From positions 1-7,155 of the forward strand of contig JAYWHD010000124.1 of assembly GCA_043777895.1 (NCBI GenBank): a stretch of DNA of 7,155 bases, given 5' to 3'. The translations under genes were made by a program, and so were the position numbers. The stretch is from JBDLSY01 sp043777895. GTDB taxonomy: Bacteria; Pseudomonadota; Gammaproteobacteria; Burkholderiales; Burkholderiaceae_C. The first letter of the stretch is position 1. Every line of letters begins with the position of its first letter. Below the pieces are notes generated by a model, which saw only the letters and a program-made list of their open reading frames with translations, did not search any database and was not told the origin of the DNA. Of the stretch, positions 6,033 to 7,155 are shown in pieces.

Positions 6033-6896
6033 TCAATCTAGCTTAAAGTCTATAGGCACAATCACAGTACTATCAACAGGATTACCATCTATTTTGGCAG
6101 GGACAAAGTTCCATAAACGAACGGTACGAATCGCTGCTTCGTCAAGTTTGCTACTACCGCTGCTGCGGTACACATTTATATCGCCTGCTTGACCATTGCG
6201 ATTAACCGAAACACGCAATAATACTTTGCCTGTCTCACCGCGTAAGCGAGAAATATTTGGATAAACGGGTGTAGGGTTATTTAAATAGTCTGCATTAAAA
6301 ATAACCGGCGTTTTAACTGATGTTTGTGTAGTACGGCTGACTTCATTATTTGATGACGATTTTGAATCTGTACTTGATGATAAATTTGATGATGATTTTG
6401 AAGGTGTACTAGACGTGGCTACTACAGCAGTATTAGTCGCTGATAAATTAGGAGTTTCTGCTGGTTGTACTACTGTAGGTAAAATATCAGAAGGCGTTTT
6501 TATATCAGCAGCCAGTACAGTCGTTGTTAATTGCTGTGGTGTAAGTATGTCTTTCGGTTTAGGCACATCAACAGGTTTAGGCGGCGTGACTACCTTCGGT
6601 GGTGTAACTACTCTTGATGGCGTAACTGCTCTCAGCGGTATAGCGGGTCTTATTTTAGCCATACTAGGCTGAACAGGACTTTTAGGTATTGTTGCTGTTA
6701 CAAGGTTCAATATCACTACGGGTGATGTAGCCACAACCTTTTTTAAAGGCGTTTTATTTTGCCAAAAAGAAATCGCAGCAATTAATGCAATATGCCCAAA
6801 AAAAACAAATATAGCTGCATAAATATTGTCACGGTGTGCAGTGAACATTATTTTTATTGTGGACTTAAGTCGAGGAAGTAAATTAAAAAATAGCAT
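6033..6896 (-). CDS. tonB: TonB energy-transducing protein
   Basis: TonB spans the periplasm and passes energy from ExbB/ExbD to outer-membrane receptors. The 287-residue protein has an N-terminal membrane anchor (about 25-45, IYAAIFVFFGHIALIAAISF) with H35 at the place of the functionally important H20 of E. coli TonB. A proline/lysine-rich spacer follows (about 71-120, repeats of VVTPPK and VPKPK), then a serine-rich stretch (161-183). The C-terminal domain is canonical (about 205-286): PVYPNISRLRGETGKVLLRV, SSGSSKLDEAAIRTVR, WNFVPAKIDGNPV and VIVPIDFKL. It is longer than E. coli TonB (239), mainly through the linker. The start is uncertain: M1 has no Shine-Dalgarno sequence and gives 24 residues before the anchor, and M17 (6848) would give a more usual short cytoplasmic start. 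A run of eight T lies in codons 31-33, inside the anchor. It is the first gene of the module and probably carries its main promoter. Confidence 0.94.
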   Translation of the reverse strand: MLFFNLLPRLKSTIKIMFTAHRDNIYAAIFVFFGHIALIAAISFWQNKTPLKKVVATSPVVILNLVTATIPKSPVQPSMAKIRPAIPLRAVTPSRVVTPPKVVTPPKPVDVPKPKDILTPQQLTTTVLAADIKTPSDILPTVVQPAETPNLSATNTAVVATSSTPSKSSSNLSSSTDSKSSSNNEVSRTTQTSVKTPVIFNADYLNNPTPVYPNISRLRGETGKVLLRVSVNRNGQAGDINVYRSSGSSKLDEAAIRTVRLWNFVPAKIDGNPVDSTVIVPIDFKLD

Positions 6897-6925
6897 TTTT
6901 CAATTGTACAACAATAGTTTACTGT

Positions 6926-6971
6926 TTTAGTAGGTTATTAACCTATAGTTTAGTAATTTAGTAGGTTATTA
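6926..6971. promoter_or_regulatory. Candidate operator upstream of tonB: 15-bp direct repeats plus inverted repeat
   Basis: TTTAGTAGGTTATTA occurs exactly at 6926-6940 and again at 6957-6971. The offset is 31 bp, close to three helical turns, so a protein could bind both on one DNA face. The first copy overlaps a perfect inverted repeat TAGGTTA-T-TAACCTA (6931-6945). A partial third element, GTTTAGTAA, lies between them. The first copy begins 30 bp upstream of the tonB ATG. It does not match the Fur consensus. Regulation is inferred from geometry only. Confidence 0.4.
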
Positions 6972-7026
6972 TTAATATACAAGGCGTTATTTTGAATTGT
7001 AGTTAATATTTTTCAAAACTGTTGTT

Positions 7027-7114
7027 GAATCAGGATTTTTAAGATTAGGGGATAAGTAGGATTTAAAACCGCCTAAATATCTTGAACAGCTTTAAATTCT
7101 GAAAATCCTGATTC
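7027..7114. repeat. Dispersed imperfect palindromic repeat, copy 2 (upstream of tonB)
   Basis: The left arm GAATCAGGATTTTTAAGATT (7027-7046) pairs imperfectly with the right arm AATTCTGAAAATCCTGATTC (7095-7114). It shares its first 20 bases with the copy at 2503-2570 and has a related middle (TAAGTAGGATTTAAAACC versus TAAGTAAAGTTTAAAAAACC), then CTTGAA. This copy is about 20 bp longer because an extra segment lies before the right arm. The remaining 6972-7026 and 7115-7155 show no gene or further structure. Confidence 0.78.
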
Positions 7115-7155
7115 TAACTATTATTTAATTATTATTTTGCTTAACGGCCTTTTTC

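Noticed and set aside
6415..6672. 85-codon plus-strand frame inside tonB, rich in Gly, Val and Thr
   Set aside because: Its low-complexity composition mirrors the proline-rich TonB linker read on the other strand. There is no independent evidence of a gene.
6955..6985. ATTAAT-AATAAC on the minus strand upstream of tonB as a Fur box
   Set aside because: Too few matches to the hexamer consensus in a region that is nearly all A and T.
7115..7155. Possible gene start at the right window edge
   Set aside because: No start codon with a meaningful open frame or other signal is visible in these last bases.

Overview
This is an AT-rich bacterial chromosome segment (coding roughly 40% GC by eye, spacers far lower). 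The proteins point to a Gram-negative proteobacterium: an outer-membrane TonB-dependent receptor, TonB/ExbB/ExbD, a YbiX/PiuC-type hydroxylase and a proteobacterial-style EngB. EngB style, AT-rich codon use and short TAAA-rich spacer repeats fit a gammaproteobacterium, perhaps Moraxellaceae-like. That placement is a low-confidence inference.

Left end (1-910). Two genes on the minus strand resemble an EcoRI-type type II restriction-modification system. The methyltransferase gene runs off the window edge, but its 143 visible residues match the M.EcoRI N-terminus as I remember it and end in the catalytic NPPF motif. Directly upstream is a 54-codon remnant whose first ~38 codons match the start of the EcoRI endonuclease. 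Its initiator position reads ATA, and everything after the N-terminal arm is missing. This looks like a decayed endonuclease gene beside a retained methyltransferase. Positions 599-910 hold no gene, only very AT-rich DNA ending in two tandem repeats in front of engB.

Middle (911-2484). engB (essential ribosome-assembly GTPase, plus strand) converges on piuC/ybiX (Fe(II)/2-oxoglutarate hydroxylase, minus strand), with 17 bp between the stop codons.

Right part (1801-6896), all minus strand. In transcription order the genes are tonB, exbB, exbD, a Fiu-like siderophore receptor and piuC. Together they form a self-contained iron-uptake module: a proton-driven inner-membrane motor (ExbB/ExbD), a periplasm-spanning energy transducer (TonB), the outer-membrane receptor and a cytosolic hydroxylase that commonly accompanies such receptors. 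Spacers are 83, 14, 78 and 163 bp, so co-transcription is plausible but may be interrupted.

Non-coding structure is the other notable aspect. Two copies of a 70-90 bp imperfectly palindromic repeat lie between the receptor and piuC and upstream of tonB. Nearly every longer spacer carries a short tandem array with its own period (13, 7, 9, 8 and degenerate 9 bp). The region upstream of tonB has a 15-bp repeat occurring twice 31 bp apart, one copy overlapping a perfect inverted repeat.
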